Below, one piece after another: positions 47,463 through 56,341 of a stretch of DNA of 64,000 bases (positions within the stretch are counted from its first letter, which is position 1; each line of letters opens with the position of its first letter). The DNA is from Lactiplantibacillus daoliensis. Lineage in GTDB: Bacteria; Bacillota; Bacilli; Lactobacillales; Lactobacillaceae. The position numbers and the translations under genes are program-made. Below the pieces are notes generated by a model that saw only the letters and a program-made list of their open reading frames with translations, was not told the origin of the DNA and searched no databases. Location of the stretch: assembly GCF_005405005.1 (NCBI RefSeq), contig NZ_BJDH01000002.1:362910-426909 (forward strand). Reading direction: 5' to 3'.

Positions 47463-48197
47463 GTGTCTGCACCCCTTTTTTCAGTGGTTGTACCGGCGTA
47501 CAATCAACATAAATTTATTAATCCCTGCTTGACCAGTCTACAACGCCAAACGATAACTGATTTTGAAGTTATCGTGGTTAATGACTGCTCAACCGATGAC
47601 ACCGGTGACCAGATTGCAGCGTTGATCAAAGGTGATGACCGCTTCCACGTCATTACCCACGCCCAGAATCGTGGCGTTTCAGCTGCTCGTAACTCCGGTA
47701 TGGCCGCAGCCAAAGGAAAATACCTCTGCTTTGTCGATGGTGACGATTGGGTCGAACCCAACTTCTTAGCCGCCTTTTTGGCCGCCTATCAAGCGTCACC
47801 AAAGTCACGGCTGGTTATTTGTGGCCATTTTGGCTACTTAGCGGTTCCCAGTCCGGCCAAAACTTATGATCAAAAGGATCTCATTACCAACATCAATTTT
47901 GGCACGGTCGGTGGCTTTTCGTGGAACAAGTGCTTCATTCGCTCGGTTATTACGAGACATCACTTAACTTTCAACGAGGAAATTAACTTTCTTGAAGATC
48001 AACTTTTTGCCTTTCGCTATGCCAATTACGTCCAATCGGCAGAGTTGTTGACTGACAAAACGTATCATTATCGGTGGCGCTTTCGGAGCAACCTTTCCCA
48101 TATTGGGATTCCGTTCTTCGCAGCCCGGCGCAAAATGATGAAAATCTTGAAACAGGAAAGTAAACGGACTTTGAGTGAAGATTTAAATAACCAATAA
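47463..48197 (+). CDS. family 2 glycosyltransferase
   Basis: 244 residues, GT-A fold: FSVVVPAYNQHKF at residues 6-18, VNDCSTDDT near 37, and the acidic VDGDDW near 95. The start is GTG with GGAGG 8 bases upstream. It has no membrane segment and its acceptor is unknown; it stands alone, convergent with the WxL genes. Confidence 0.88.
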   Translation: MSAPLFSVVVPAYNQHKFINPCLTSLQRQTITDFEVIVVNDCSTDDTGDQIAALIKGDDRFHVITHAQNRGVSAARNSGMAAAKGKYLCFVDGDDWVEPNFLAAFLAAYQASPKSRLVICGHFGYLAVPSPAKTYDQKDLITNINFGTVGGFSWNKCFIRSVITRHHLTFNEEINFLEDQLFAFRYANYVQSAELLTDKTYHYRWRFRSNLSHIGIPFFAARRKMMKILKQESKRTLSEDLNNQ

Positions 48198-48240
48198 AAA
48201 ATCGCAACCCTAATTTAACTTAGGCGTTGCGATTTTTTTA
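48196..48240. terminator. bidirectional terminator
   Basis: AAAAAATCGCAACC... and ...GCGTTGCGATTTTTTT between convergent genes. Confidence 0.85.
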
Positions 48241-49605
48241 TTGGCTAGCTGGCACGTCTTCTAATTGCCAAGTAATTGTACCATGATAGTTGCCAGGCAG
48301 GGCATCTGCACGCGTTCTTAACAGAATGCCACTGTCTGCCTGCCAACCAGCCACAATGTCATGGACGGGCTGTGTTGCTTGAGCTTGTCCTTGTGCAACT
48401 GGCATCCCTGTTGCATTCAAAGCTACCTCATGACCAGCTTCGTGATAAATCAACTCACCAGCAAGTGGGCGATTCTCATCATCAACCAGCTTGGTCACAG
48501 CGGCCATCACCCGCCAAGGTCGGTTTTCAGCCCGGGTATCGGTCACCTGTAACTCCCAGTTATCTTGACGACCGGTGAGTTGTGACGAGCCCGACAGCGT
48601 CACTTCATCAAAGTGGACCTGAGGACTAACCTTGTTAAAAGCGAGTTCACCCTCAACTTGCACGGTCAACTTAACCGGCACAATTTGCAGCTTGTGATTA
48701 TCGATCCCATGAAAGGACACCTCATGTCGACCGACTCCCAGCTTTTCGGCTGGGATCGCAAGCTCGAATTCGCGGTTAACTTGTTCCGCACCTATGATTT
48801 TAAAAGTACTAATCACCTTATCATCCAACTTAACTTCTACAGTAATCAGACTACTCTTTAAGCCACCATCGCGTTTGAATTGTCCCTTAATGATAATGTC
48901 ATCTGCTTTTTTCACTTGAAAATGGTGTTGATGCAAATCGACTTCTAAAGGCTTTAAGCCAAAAATCATAAAAACTGGTATGTCTAATGAACGATTACGG
49001 CCGCCAAACTTAAACAGCGCCCGGCCACGTTTAGTCGTAACGGTCTTATCCACTTCATCAGCAACTGCACTAACCGTGATGCGTACCCACGAATTGCTGG
49101 CATTAAGTTGTGCTGGAATGACCACATTATAGTGATTATCTGACAATTTTAAATTATGCTCACGCCCATTTGCCATCGTTAGCTTAGCCGATACAAAGCG
49201 AATATAATCTGGCGGCAAAAAATTGAATTTACCATCATTGAGTGGCGCACCAGCTTGATAATGACCAATAAACTCATAGGTCACTGGCGCACCACTCGCA
49301 ACAGTTTCTCCCACTGCAAGTTGATTGCCATGTCGATCGCGGGCGGTGACTGAGGCCGTGAAGTTTAAGCCTCGCGGTGCTGCCAACTGATCATTAGCCG
49401 GTATTGGTGTGGTTTCGGCCGAGCCTGTCTCAGCATCGTCAGCCACGATTGGCGTCTGGTCAGATGCCGGTGCCGACTCAGCAGCCGGGGTATTTTCAGC
49501 CGTCTCCTCAGTCGGTAGCACCATCGCCGCCGTTACCTGAAGTGGCCCGAGACACTGACCAACCAATACGACTAGTAATACGACTAAAGTCCACAACCGT
49601 GACAT
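48238..49605 (-). CDS. large WxL-domain surface protein
   Basis: 455 residues. Signal peptide to about residue 28 (LVVLVGQCLGPLQVTAA), an Ala/Pro/Thr/Glu-rich linker to about 75, a beta-rich region to about 300, and a C-terminal WxL domain with WELQVTD near 354 and TITWQL at the end. No DUF916 partner gene follows, unlike the locus at 19581. AAAGGAG lies 9 bases before the ATG at 49605. It probably sits on the wall non-covalently. Confidence 0.85.
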   Translation of the reverse strand: MSRLWTLVVLLVVLVGQCLGPLQVTAAMVLPTEETAENTPAAESAPASDQTPIVADDAETGSAETTPIPANDQLAAPRGLNFTASVTARDRHGNQLAVGETVASGAPVTYEFIGHYQAGAPLNDGKFNFLPPDYIRFVSAKLTMANGREHNLKLSDNHYNVVIPAQLNASNSWVRITVSAVADEVDKTVTTKRGRALFKFGGRNRSLDIPVFMIFGLKPLEVDLHQHHFQVKKADDIIIKGQFKRDGGLKSSLITVEVKLDDKVISTFKIIGAEQVNREFELAIPAEKLGVGRHEVSFHGIDNHKLQIVPVKLTVQVEGELAFNKVSPQVHFDEVTLSGSSQLTGRQDNWELQVTDTRAENRPWRVMAAVTKLVDDENRPLAGELIYHEAGHEVALNATGMPVAQGQAQATQPVHDIVAGWQADSGILLRTRADALPGNYHGTITWQLEDVPASQ

Positions 49606-49640
49606 GACAATCAACTCCTTTCTAAATTCAAGGTTGTAAC

Positions 49641-50273
49641 TTAGGCTGGGGTATTATTTAGTGTCCAAACAATGGTAGCGTTATAGGCCCCCACTTTATT
49701 CCCCCCCGGAATACGTAGGCGAACTGCTGACTTGTCATGTGCTAATTGATGACGACCCAAGGCAGTGCCGGCGGTGGCATTCAGCATTAGATTATCAGTA
49801 CCAGTTAAATGGATATTATTGGTTGTCAATGGCATTGCGGATGGATTACCTGCCTCAACCGCACTAACCGTCCCATTAGTAAGGAAGAGGTCTGCCCCGG
49901 TCAGTTTCGCTGCTTCAGCTTCACCTTTGCGTGCAGCATCGGCCTTGGTGAATGCACTGATCTTAGCAGTCACATGGTAGCCACTCTCAAACCCTGGATT
50001 ACTTACGACTAAATTATTTTTGACCCCAGTTGCACCATATTCCTTAGTAAACGCAGAAATCTCTAAATTATTGAATTCATAATTCGGTGCTTGCTCGATC
50101 TTGATTGCGCCTTCTTGTTCCGATTGTTTTAAAGTTACCGTTGCTTGTGTCTTTGCTGTATTGTCAGGTTTCGGATTTGACGAAATCGTCGCACTTGCCG
50201 GAATTGTACTAATAACTAATCCCAACCCTAAAACGGTACTAATTGCTAATAATTGTTTGCTTGCTTTTTGCAT
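49641..50273 (-). CDS. WxL-domain surface protein
   Basis: 210 residues. Signal peptide (LLAISTVLGLGLVISTIPASA), then a WxL domain. The distal motif is IVWTL at residue about 203; the proximal motif, usually W-x-L, reads GYHVTAKIS and lacks the tryptophan. The start is the ATG at 50273 after AGGGGA. It lies 35 bp upstream of the larger WxL gene in the same direction, so they form a pair. Confidence 0.87.
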   Translation of the reverse strand: MQKASKQLLAISTVLGLGLVISTIPASATISSNPKPDNTAKTQATVTLKQSEQEGAIKIEQAPNYEFNNLEISAFTKEYGATGVKNNLVVSNPGFESGYHVTAKISAFTKADAARKGEAEAAKLTGADLFLTNGTVSAVEAGNPSAMPLTTNNIHLTGTDNLMLNATAGTALGRHQLAHDKSAVRLRIPGGNKVGAYNATIVWTLNNTPA

Positions 50274-50583
50274 GAGTTTAAATCCCCTGTTTGTTTGATA
50301 TTTTTTTGATTTGCGCAAATCTTACAGGAAGAATCGTACCAAATTGAATCGTGCAAGTCAAACCCATTTCTTATCATTGTTATTCATTTTTTCTTATAAT
50401 TATTTTGGTGGTCTCATTAATAATATTGAAACAATTTCCATAATCAATAACTGTTGCTCACAACTAATTCGCCCACTAGTGAAAAGGGCGCTTTTTATTG
50501 TGAGCGCTTCATTAAACACTTGTCGTAATCACTTGGCCGCCGTACAATTGACCTATAACAAACTATCTGAAGGGGGCCTTCCT
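50274..50583. other. intergenic region between divergent genes
   Basis: About 310 bp with no gene. It contains a short hairpin CGCCC...GGGCG followed by CTTTTTATT at 50469-50497 that could end a short transcript of either strand, and the promoters of the flanking genes. Confidence 0.45.
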
Positions 50584-51258
50584 ATGGCAACAATCCATCT
50601 CTATCTTGTCCGCCACGGTCAAACGGAACTCAACGCCGCCAACCGTTTACAGGGCATTTACGATTCAAAATTGACCACCAAGGGGGTCCGTTCAGCACAA
50701 CGGCTCGCCCGGATGCTTGCTGACGTTCAATTTGACGCCGCTTACATTAGTGATCTCGGTCGTGCACAACAAACTGCTCGTATTATTACTGCCTTACATC
50801 CCGAACTAAAAAAGCCGACGATTGACGTCGGCTTACGTGAATTCAATTTTGGCGGGCTAGAAGGTACTAAGAATACTTGGATCGTCAACCAAGTCCGTAA
50901 ACAACTTGGCCCTGGTACCTTCGTTAAATTAATGTTGAGCAAAGAACGCTTTGCCACGCTACTTTGGGTCTTCAATTCTTTAGACCAGACCCGCGCAGCC
51001 GAAACCTTAGTCGGCGTCACCGATCGGATCAATCGTACCCTCCGTCGCATCAGCCTCTTCGAGTCACAGCAATCTGGTGAAGATCGTAATGTCCTCATTG
51101 TTTCTCACGGACTGGTTTTAAGTGCCTTCCTTTACCAATTAAGCCCACACGACCTACCTACCAGACTCCTAAAAAATACCAGCGTTACCCGCGTTGATTA
51201 CAACGACCGTCAGTTCAAGCTAATTGATATTAATATTACGCCTAAAAAACGGGCTTGA
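50584..51258 (+). CDS. histidine phosphatase (phosphoglycerate mutase) family protein
   Basis: 224 residues. LVRHGQTELNAANRLQG at residues 8-24 carries the phospho-histidine; LREFNFGGLEG supplies the catalytic acid region, and IVSHGLVLSAF near 177 the second histidine. It is of the PhoE/GpmB group. The ATG at 50584 with AAGGGGG is the start. It overlaps the convergent downstream gene by 17 bp. Confidence 0.9.
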   Translation: MATIHLYLVRHGQTELNAANRLQGIYDSKLTTKGVRSAQRLARMLADVQFDAAYISDLGRAQQTARIITALHPELKKPTIDVGLREFNFGGLEGTKNTWIVNQVRKQLGPGTFVKLMLSKERFATLLWVFNSLDQTRAAETLVGVTDRINRTLRRISLFESQQSGEDRNVLIVSHGLVLSAFLYQLSPHDLPTRLLKNTSVTRVDYNDRQFKLIDINITPKKRA

Positions 51259-51730
51259 CCGTGTCTAGTGGTTGCCGTTGGCCGGAACCCGTTCGAAACT
51301 GTAATCGCGCTTGCAAGCCGAAAAAGGCTTTAATCTTGCGCTGCAATTCCTGACCAGTCGCGTGAACAGTCGCATCATCCGCGTTAGCATCACCAATCAC
51401 AATGAGCACCCGACTACTTTTCGCATCCAAATTAGGTGGCAAGATGGTTTGATCTTGATCTAACAAGGTCACCGGCTGGTCACGGAAGGCTTGAATCTGC
51501 ACTGGTTGGGTCGGAAAAACTGCCATATCCCACGCCTGCATCTTAGCCTGATGGCGGTCGGCGATTAAAATTAACAAATCAGCCAGCGCATTTTGTGGTG
51601 ATGCGGGCGATAATTGACGTAAGGCCAACTGCTTTTCAATGGCCGGATTAAGTTCACGGTTATCAAGGCCCGTCAGCGATAGAATCGCTAATGGGATGGC
51701 CGTGTTGGTCGGTAAAATTTCTATTTTCAA
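51242..51730 (-). CDS. hypothetical protein, 162 residues
   Basis: Soluble protein of unknown family, with an alternating strand/helix pattern (LILIADRHQAKMQ, VLIVIGDANADD). I use a TTG start at 51730; another TTG lies one codon before and a GTG at 51739 sits on top of AGGAA. Convergent overlap with the preceding gene. Confidence 0.6.
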   Translation of the reverse strand: MKIEILPTNTAIPLAILSLTGLDNRELNPAIEKQLALRQLSPASPQNALADLLILIADRHQAKMQAWDMAVFPTQPVQIQAFRDQPVTLLDQDQTILPPNLDAKSSRVLIVIGDANADDATVHATGQELQRKIKAFFGLQARLQFRTGSGQRQPLDTVKPVF

Positions 51731-51959
51731 CAAAGTCACTTCCTAAACACAAGCTTCACTATAAGTGTGCCAAATCTGACAGAAAAGTCAATTAACCGTG
51801 TCCACCTAATATCGAAATTTTAATAAACGAATCCGGCTTTGGGGGATAAATTCAATTCGATACCCCTGCAAATATGTCGTAAAAATCGCTTTTTTAATGA
51901 CTAAATCATCAAAAAAACCTCTGATTTCGGTTAATTCTCATTAAACTTTTAACTAAAAA

Positions 51960-52422
51960 TCTAAAGGTTAAAAGTTTCAAATTGCAGGTTTGCCCCACTA
52001 TGTCAATGATCAGCCGGTGAATACTAGTCGATTACTGCCGCTTCCGATTATTACTGATAACACACGAACGAGGGATCGGTTCAATCCTCAGAAACGTCTT
52101 GAGCCTTGTCCGATGCTATCAACAACAACCTCCAGCAAACCAGTGATTCTTTTTTATAACCCTGACACTTAGCGGAGTCAGTCGGAAGCGGTGTGCGGTG
52201 TCGGCAAAATTAGTCGGCGTTCTTGGCTGACTAATCTTGCGGGGCAATTCAAAGACGCGTTTTATCGGCTTGGAATTGAGACGCCAGACCGTACTGTGGC
52301 TGGCGCCGTCCCCCACAGCACAACGATTTTGACTGACGGAGCTCTTAATCTGGGTAAGTCTACTTTAGACATAACGACTGCCGGTACTGCGACATTTGTA
52401 ATATTTTTGAGTCTGTCACCCT
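51960..52422 (-). mobile_element. MITE-like repeat, copy R4 between 19 bp direct repeats
   Basis: Reverse orientation. Module B lacks its central part (jump near 52110), module A is intact. It is flanked by a perfect 19 bp direct repeat starting TTAAACTTTTAAC at 51941-51959 and 52423-52441. That is longer than the 7-8 bp duplications at other copies, so it may reflect a different event. Confidence 0.8.
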
Positions 52423-52480
52423 TTAAACTTTTAACTAAAAAACATTCTCATCAACACAACAAGTCATACAGCAGTTAACG

Positions 52481-52513
52481 AAAAAAACTTCACCTGAAAG
52501 TGAAGTTTTTTTA
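52481..52513. terminator. terminator of the HAD phosphatase gene
   Basis: AAAAAAACTTCACCTGAAAG and TGAAGTTTTTTT, a short stem with T-runs on both strands. Confidence 0.75.
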
Positions 52514-52534
52514 CTTTCCCGTTTATAAGGGATG

Positions 52535-53344
52535 CTATTCAAAATAGTCGTCTAAGAATTTAGCCAAACCATCATTGTAATTCGTCTCTGTGACATAGTT
52601 AGCAACTGATTTAACTTGTGGCAACGCATTACCCATGGCAACAGAATACTTGGCTTCGCCCATCATGCCAACATCATTTAAGCCGTCACCAAAGACAAAG
52701 GTATGTTCAGCATCAACATGTTGTTCCCGCTGAATCTGTTTGACCGCAGTCCCCTTATCCGTATTAAGCGGTATCATTTCAATATTATTTGGATTAGATG
52801 AGGACAGGCGCAATAACTTACTATTCGTCAACTTTTCACGTGCTGAATCCAAACGGGACATATCCTCACGACTTAAAATAACCCCGTTGGTAATTTGATC
52901 TTCAATTTTAGCTAATTGGGTAAAGTTTTCGACCTCGGCATACCCAATTGACGTTTCATCCGCATCAAAGTTAGCGGCATTTCGCGCGACAAAACGGGGA
53001 ATCTGCTCCGTGTAATAAGCCATCTCGGGTGTGAACAACATCATTGGTAAGTTGTCCCGCCGAGCAATCAAGTAAGCCAACTCAACTGCAGCACCACCTA
53101 ATTTTGTAATTTCACGCCCCTGAGCACCATCAAAAACGGCCCCATTCGACGTGACTAAATGAACTTCTGGATTAATCTTATTGCGGACAATCTTAGCAAG
53201 TTCATACATCCGCCCCGTTGCAATGTAGAACATCACATCTTGTTTCTGCAATCGTTCAATGGTGGCCTTCGTGTGTTCAGTAACATATTGATGGTCTGTC
53301 AATAAGGTGCCATCAATGTCCATAAAGACTAGATATTTTGGCAT
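52535..53344 (-). CDS. Cof-type HAD-superfamily phosphatase
   Basis: 269 residues. Motif I FMDIDGTLLTDHQ near residue 8, ATGRM near 43, and motif IV FGDGLNDVGMM near 215. The C2B cap is that of the Cof/YwtE-like sugar-phosphate phosphatases. GGAGGGG is before the ATG. Single gene; substrate unknown. Confidence 0.9.
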   Translation of the reverse strand: MPKYLVFMDIDGTLLTDHQYVTEHTKATIERLQKQDVMFYIATGRMYELAKIVRNKINPEVHLVTSNGAVFDGAQGREITKLGGAAVELAYLIARRDNLPMMLFTPEMAYYTEQIPRFVARNAANFDADETSIGYAEVENFTQLAKIEDQITNGVILSREDMSRLDSAREKLTNSKLLRLSSSNPNNIEMIPLNTDKGTAVKQIQREQHVDAEHTFVFGDGLNDVGMMGEAKYSVAMGNALPQVKSVANYVTETNYNDGLAKFLDDYFE

Positions 53345-53554
53345 ATGTTTTACCCCTCCTACATTTTTACAATCTTAATTGTACGCTATTCCAAGTCATA
53401 ATGGAAATCGCTTACAATTTCGGTCCACACAAGTCATTATCATCCGCTAATTCCCGTCATCACAGTCTTGCATAAGAATTCAAAGCTAATAGTGCTTGAG
53501 ACACAAGTTAATCGGGCTTTAAACGAAAGATTCTTAAGAAATCAAAGTAGCACG
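53345..53554. other. gene-free upstream region of the T-box transcript
   Basis: About 210 bp without a gene, up to the -35 box at 53555. It carries the promoter of the divergent HAD gene. No repeat-family match was seen. Confidence 0.4.
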
Positions 53555-53583
53555 TTGACAAGTGCGATAATTGCGTGTAGATT
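53555..53583 (+). promoter_or_regulatory. promoter of the T-box transcript
   Basis: TTGACA at 53555-53560 and TAGATT at 53578-53583 with a 17-base spacer, about 25 bp before Stem I. Confidence 0.75.
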
Positions 53584-53604
53584 AAATCACAATTAATATT
53601 TGAT

Positions 53605-53880
53605 GAGAAAAAGTGACGAGCAGTTTAGTAAACTCAGAACGACCGCTAAGCGAGTCTGGTTTGGTGTAAGCAGACCAGTCAATCTGAGTTGAACATCAAC
53701 TGTGAGCGTGAAGGCCAACCCTAATCGTTATAACCTTCAATGGCTGCACCCATTATCGTGCCGCGACTCGCAACTCCTTGGGGTCGTTTTGAGGTTAGCA
53801 ATGTGAATTGTTGACGAAAACCGGTGGTATCACGCCTTCAGCGCCCGGCAGACTAACAAAAGTCTGTCGAGCGTTTTTTT
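53605..53880 (+). promoter_or_regulatory. T-box leader, isoleucine specifier
   Basis: Stem I: lower helix CAGTT / AACTG, S-turn AGTA (53627-53630), upper helix AACTCAGA / TCTGAGTT (53631-53638, 53683-53690). The 3' specifier loop is GAACATC, giving specifier ATC (Ile) at 53695-53697. The T-box core is GGTGGTATCACG (53823-53834), whose TGGT fits a tRNA with discriminator A, as tRNA-Ile has. The terminator GCGCCCGGCAGACT / AGTCTGTCGAGCG plus seven T ends at 53880, 40 bp before the reductase start. Confidence 0.9.
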
Positions 53881-53920
53881 ATCAAATTTAATAATTCTAT
53901 TTTAAAGGATGGTCATACAT

Positions 53921-54904
53921 ATGAAATTTACAGTACTCGGTGCAGGCGCCATGGGATTACGTTACGGTGTTTTATTACAAGCAGCAGGCAATGAAGTCGA
54001 TTTTGTGGATACCTGGGAACCAAACGTGGAAAAAATGCATCAACAAGGTGGCGTCTACGTTTCCCGTGACCATAAAGATCGCCACTTGGTCCCAGTCAAA
54101 GTCTATTACCCCGAAGATTATCATGGGAATCCCGACGTCTGGGTCGTTTTCACTAAACAAATGCAGCTCGCTGATTTTCTCAAACGCAGCGCCCACTGTT
54201 TCAATGATCAACAATACGTGATGACTTGTATGAACGGTATGGGTCACGTGGAAAAGTTGTTACAATACTTCAAACCAGAAAAAGTTTTAGCGGGAACCGC
54301 CCTCGTCGCGACGGTCTTGAACGGCCCTGGCGATGTGGACTTTATCGGTGCGCGAGGTGCCGGCACGATGAATCTGGCAAATTATACCGAAAAACCAGAC
54401 GACATGACGCATCGCGTGGTCACAGAATTGGAAAAATGTCAGTTCCATCCTAATTTGACGACGAACTTTCGCGGCACCCTGCTCGCTAAAGTTGTTTTCA
54501 ATTCAGTGGTAAATACCCTCTGTACCCTCTTTGAAATTACTATGGGTGAGTATGCCGCTTATCCAGGAGCTGATGAGCTTAGTAAACAGCTCATCAACGA
54601 AGCCTATGATGTGTGTGAACGCGATGGTGTCACCATGTTGAATACCCGGGCCGAAGAATTGGCCTCTGTCAATTACGTCAGCAAGGTTGCGAATCCGCTT
54701 CACTACCCGTCCATGTATCAAGATATGTCCCACAATCGCCCAACCGAAGTCGACTATATCAACGGGTATCTCGTTAGTCTTGGTCAAAAATATCATTATC
54801 AAGCTAAGACGCATGCCTTCTTGACGCATCTCGTTCATTTGGCAGAAACTACCCGTCAAGCAGCCGTAGCCACGACCGCTGAACCCGATGAGGCGACAGC
54901 TTAA
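53921..54904 (+). CDS. ketopantoate reductase (PanE/ApbA) family protein, probable 2-hydroxyacid dehydrogenase
   Basis: 327 residues. NADPH-type motif VLGAGAMGLRYG near residue 5 and the two-domain PanE layout, with AKVVFNSVVNTLC (catalytic Lys) about residue 190 and VDYINGYLV near 285. Some members in lactic acid bacteria reduce branched 2-oxoacids rather than ketopantoate. The Ile T-box in front of it points to a role in branched-chain amino acid or keto acid metabolism; this is inference. The start is the ATG at 53921 after AAAGGA. An EamA transporter gene follows 75 bp later. Confidence 0.85.
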   Translation: MKFTVLGAGAMGLRYGVLLQAAGNEVDFVDTWEPNVEKMHQQGGVYVSRDHKDRHLVPVKVYYPEDYHGNPDVWVVFTKQMQLADFLKRSAHCFNDQQYVMTCMNGMGHVEKLLQYFKPEKVLAGTALVATVLNGPGDVDFIGARGAGTMNLANYTEKPDDMTHRVVTELEKCQFHPNLTTNFRGTLLAKVVFNSVVNTLCTLFEITMGEYAAYPGADELSKQLINEAYDVCERDGVTMLNTRAEELASVNYVSKVANPLHYPSMYQDMSHNRPTEVDYINGYLVSLGQKYHYQAKTHAFLTHLVHLAETTRQAAVATTAEPDEATA

Positions 54905-54979
54905 CGATGACTCACCATTTTCTAGGTAAAATCAGGTACAATGGACTTTAAATGATTTTACTTGGGAGGCGGGTTAATA

Positions 54980-55909
54980 ATGGAAACCACGCGTGAAGTC
55001 AAAGGGATATTGCTCGCAAGTGTCAGTGCCACCTTTTGGGGCGTTTCTGGCGCAATTGCACAAACACTCTTTGACACGACTGACATTAACTCAATTTGGC
55101 TAACTGGCATTCGTATGCTTGGCGCTGGCATTGGGTTACTACTAATTAGTCTAGTGACTAAGGTTGATTTATGGTCAATTTGGCGACACCCTGGCGACTT
55201 ATTGCAAATTGCTAGTTATACCTTATTAGGCTTGATGCCCGTGCAATTTACGTATTTCTTAGCCGTTGAAGCTAGTAACGCGGCGACGGCCACCATTTTA
55301 CAGTTTATGGGGCCCGTATTCATCGCCATTTGGCTCGTCGTTGCCCATCAACAGTGGCCGACCCGTTCGGAAGGCATCGCAATCGTCTTAGCCGTCATTG
55401 GGTCATTTCTGCTAGTCACCCACGGCAATCCGGCTACTCTCGTGATTTCCGTGTGGGCACTGATCTGGGGACTCTTATCTGGCGTGACTTCCGCGACCAA
55501 CACCTTAATGCCGACTAAATTACTGACCAAATACAGTACAATGACCGTGAATACTTGGTCAATGCTACTCGGTGGGTTACTATTCAACATCGTACAGCCG
55601 TTCTGGAGTATCCACATACCACTCACGCTCGGCAATATTAGTAAACTCAGCTTCGTCGTCATCTTTGGCACTTTATTAGCTTTCCTATTCTTCTTGGAAA
55701 GTTTAAAATACATCCGGCCAACCGTCGTCAGTTTACTGGATGCATTTGAACCGTTATCGGCGACCGTGATTGCCGTTGTATTGCTCGGTGTGAGTTTTGA
55801 ATGGCTCGACATCCTTGGTAGTTTGCTCATTATTAGCACGGTCTTCATTCTAGCCATAGGACAACGTCATAACGAACGTGCCGCTGAAGATTTTCACGAA
55901 CCACAGTGA
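54980..55909 (+). CDS. EamA/DMT-family transporter
   Basis: 309 residues, ten membrane segments in two EamA repeats (SATFWGVSGAIAQTLF in the first; VWALIWGLLSGVTSATNTL in the second). Such carriers export amino acids or metabolites. The ATG at 54980 follows GGGAGG. It is downstream of the PanE-like gene without a terminator between them, so it is probably under the same T-box and could move branched-chain amino acids or their hydroxy acids. Confidence 0.88.
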   Translation: METTREVKGILLASVSATFWGVSGAIAQTLFDTTDINSIWLTGIRMLGAGIGLLLISLVTKVDLWSIWRHPGDLLQIASYTLLGLMPVQFTYFLAVEASNAATATILQFMGPVFIAIWLVVAHQQWPTRSEGIAIVLAVIGSFLLVTHGNPATLVISVWALIWGLLSGVTSATNTLMPTKLLTKYSTMTVNTWSMLLGGLLFNIVQPFWSIHIPLTLGNISKLSFVVIFGTLLAFLFFLESLKYIRPTVVSLLDAFEPLSATVIAVVLLGVSFEWLDILGSLLIISTVFILAIGQRHNERAAEDFHEPQ

Positions 55910-55911
55910 TT

Positions 55912-55948
55912 AAAAAACGAGTTTGGGATTTTTCCCGAACTCGTTTTT
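55912..55948 (+). terminator. rho-independent terminator
   Basis: AAAAAACGAGTTTGGGA...TCCCGAACTCGTTTTT, directly after the transporter stop. Confidence 0.88.
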
Positions 55949-55957
55949 GGTTACTGT

Positions 55958-56324
55958 CTGAAGGATGAACGTGAAAAAATGCCGGTCTGCACCACTGTGT
56001 CAACAATCAGGTCATGAAAACTAGTCGAATACTGCCGCTTTCGGTTGTTGGATAAATCTGTTATTTACATATAGCGTAGTCAGTCAAAATCGGTGTGCAG
56101 TGTCGGCAAGCTTGTCGGTATTCTTGGCCGACTAAGCTCGCGGGACAATTCAAAGACGGGTTTATCGGCTTTGAATTGAGGCATCAGACCGTACTTTGGC
56201 TGGTGCCGTCCCTCACAGCACGCCGATTTTGACTGACGGAGCGCTGAATTTAGGCAAATCTACTTTAGACGTCCGGTTACTGGAACTGCAACATTTGTGC
56301 TATTTTTGGGCCTTCCAGCCTTTG
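55958..56324 (-). mobile_element. MITE-like repeat, copy R5 with 7-8 bp target duplication
   Basis: Reverse orientation. The ends read CTGAAGGATGAACG and CCTTCCAGCCTTTG, worn versions of the terminal repeat. Most of module B is deleted. Flanks TTACTGT at 55951-55957 and 56326-56332 are a duplication (8 bp with one mismatch). Confidence 0.82.
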
Positions 56325-56341
56325 ATTACTGTGAAATAATC

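Noticed and set aside
51941..52441. A complete insertion sequence.
   Set aside because: No transposase reading frame and the interior matches the small repeat family, so it is a non-autonomous element.
53909..53920. Four-codon N-terminal extension of the PanE-like protein.
   Set aside because: The ATG at 53909 overlaps the AAAGGA ribosome site; starting at 53921 puts the cofactor motif directly at the N terminus as in the family.
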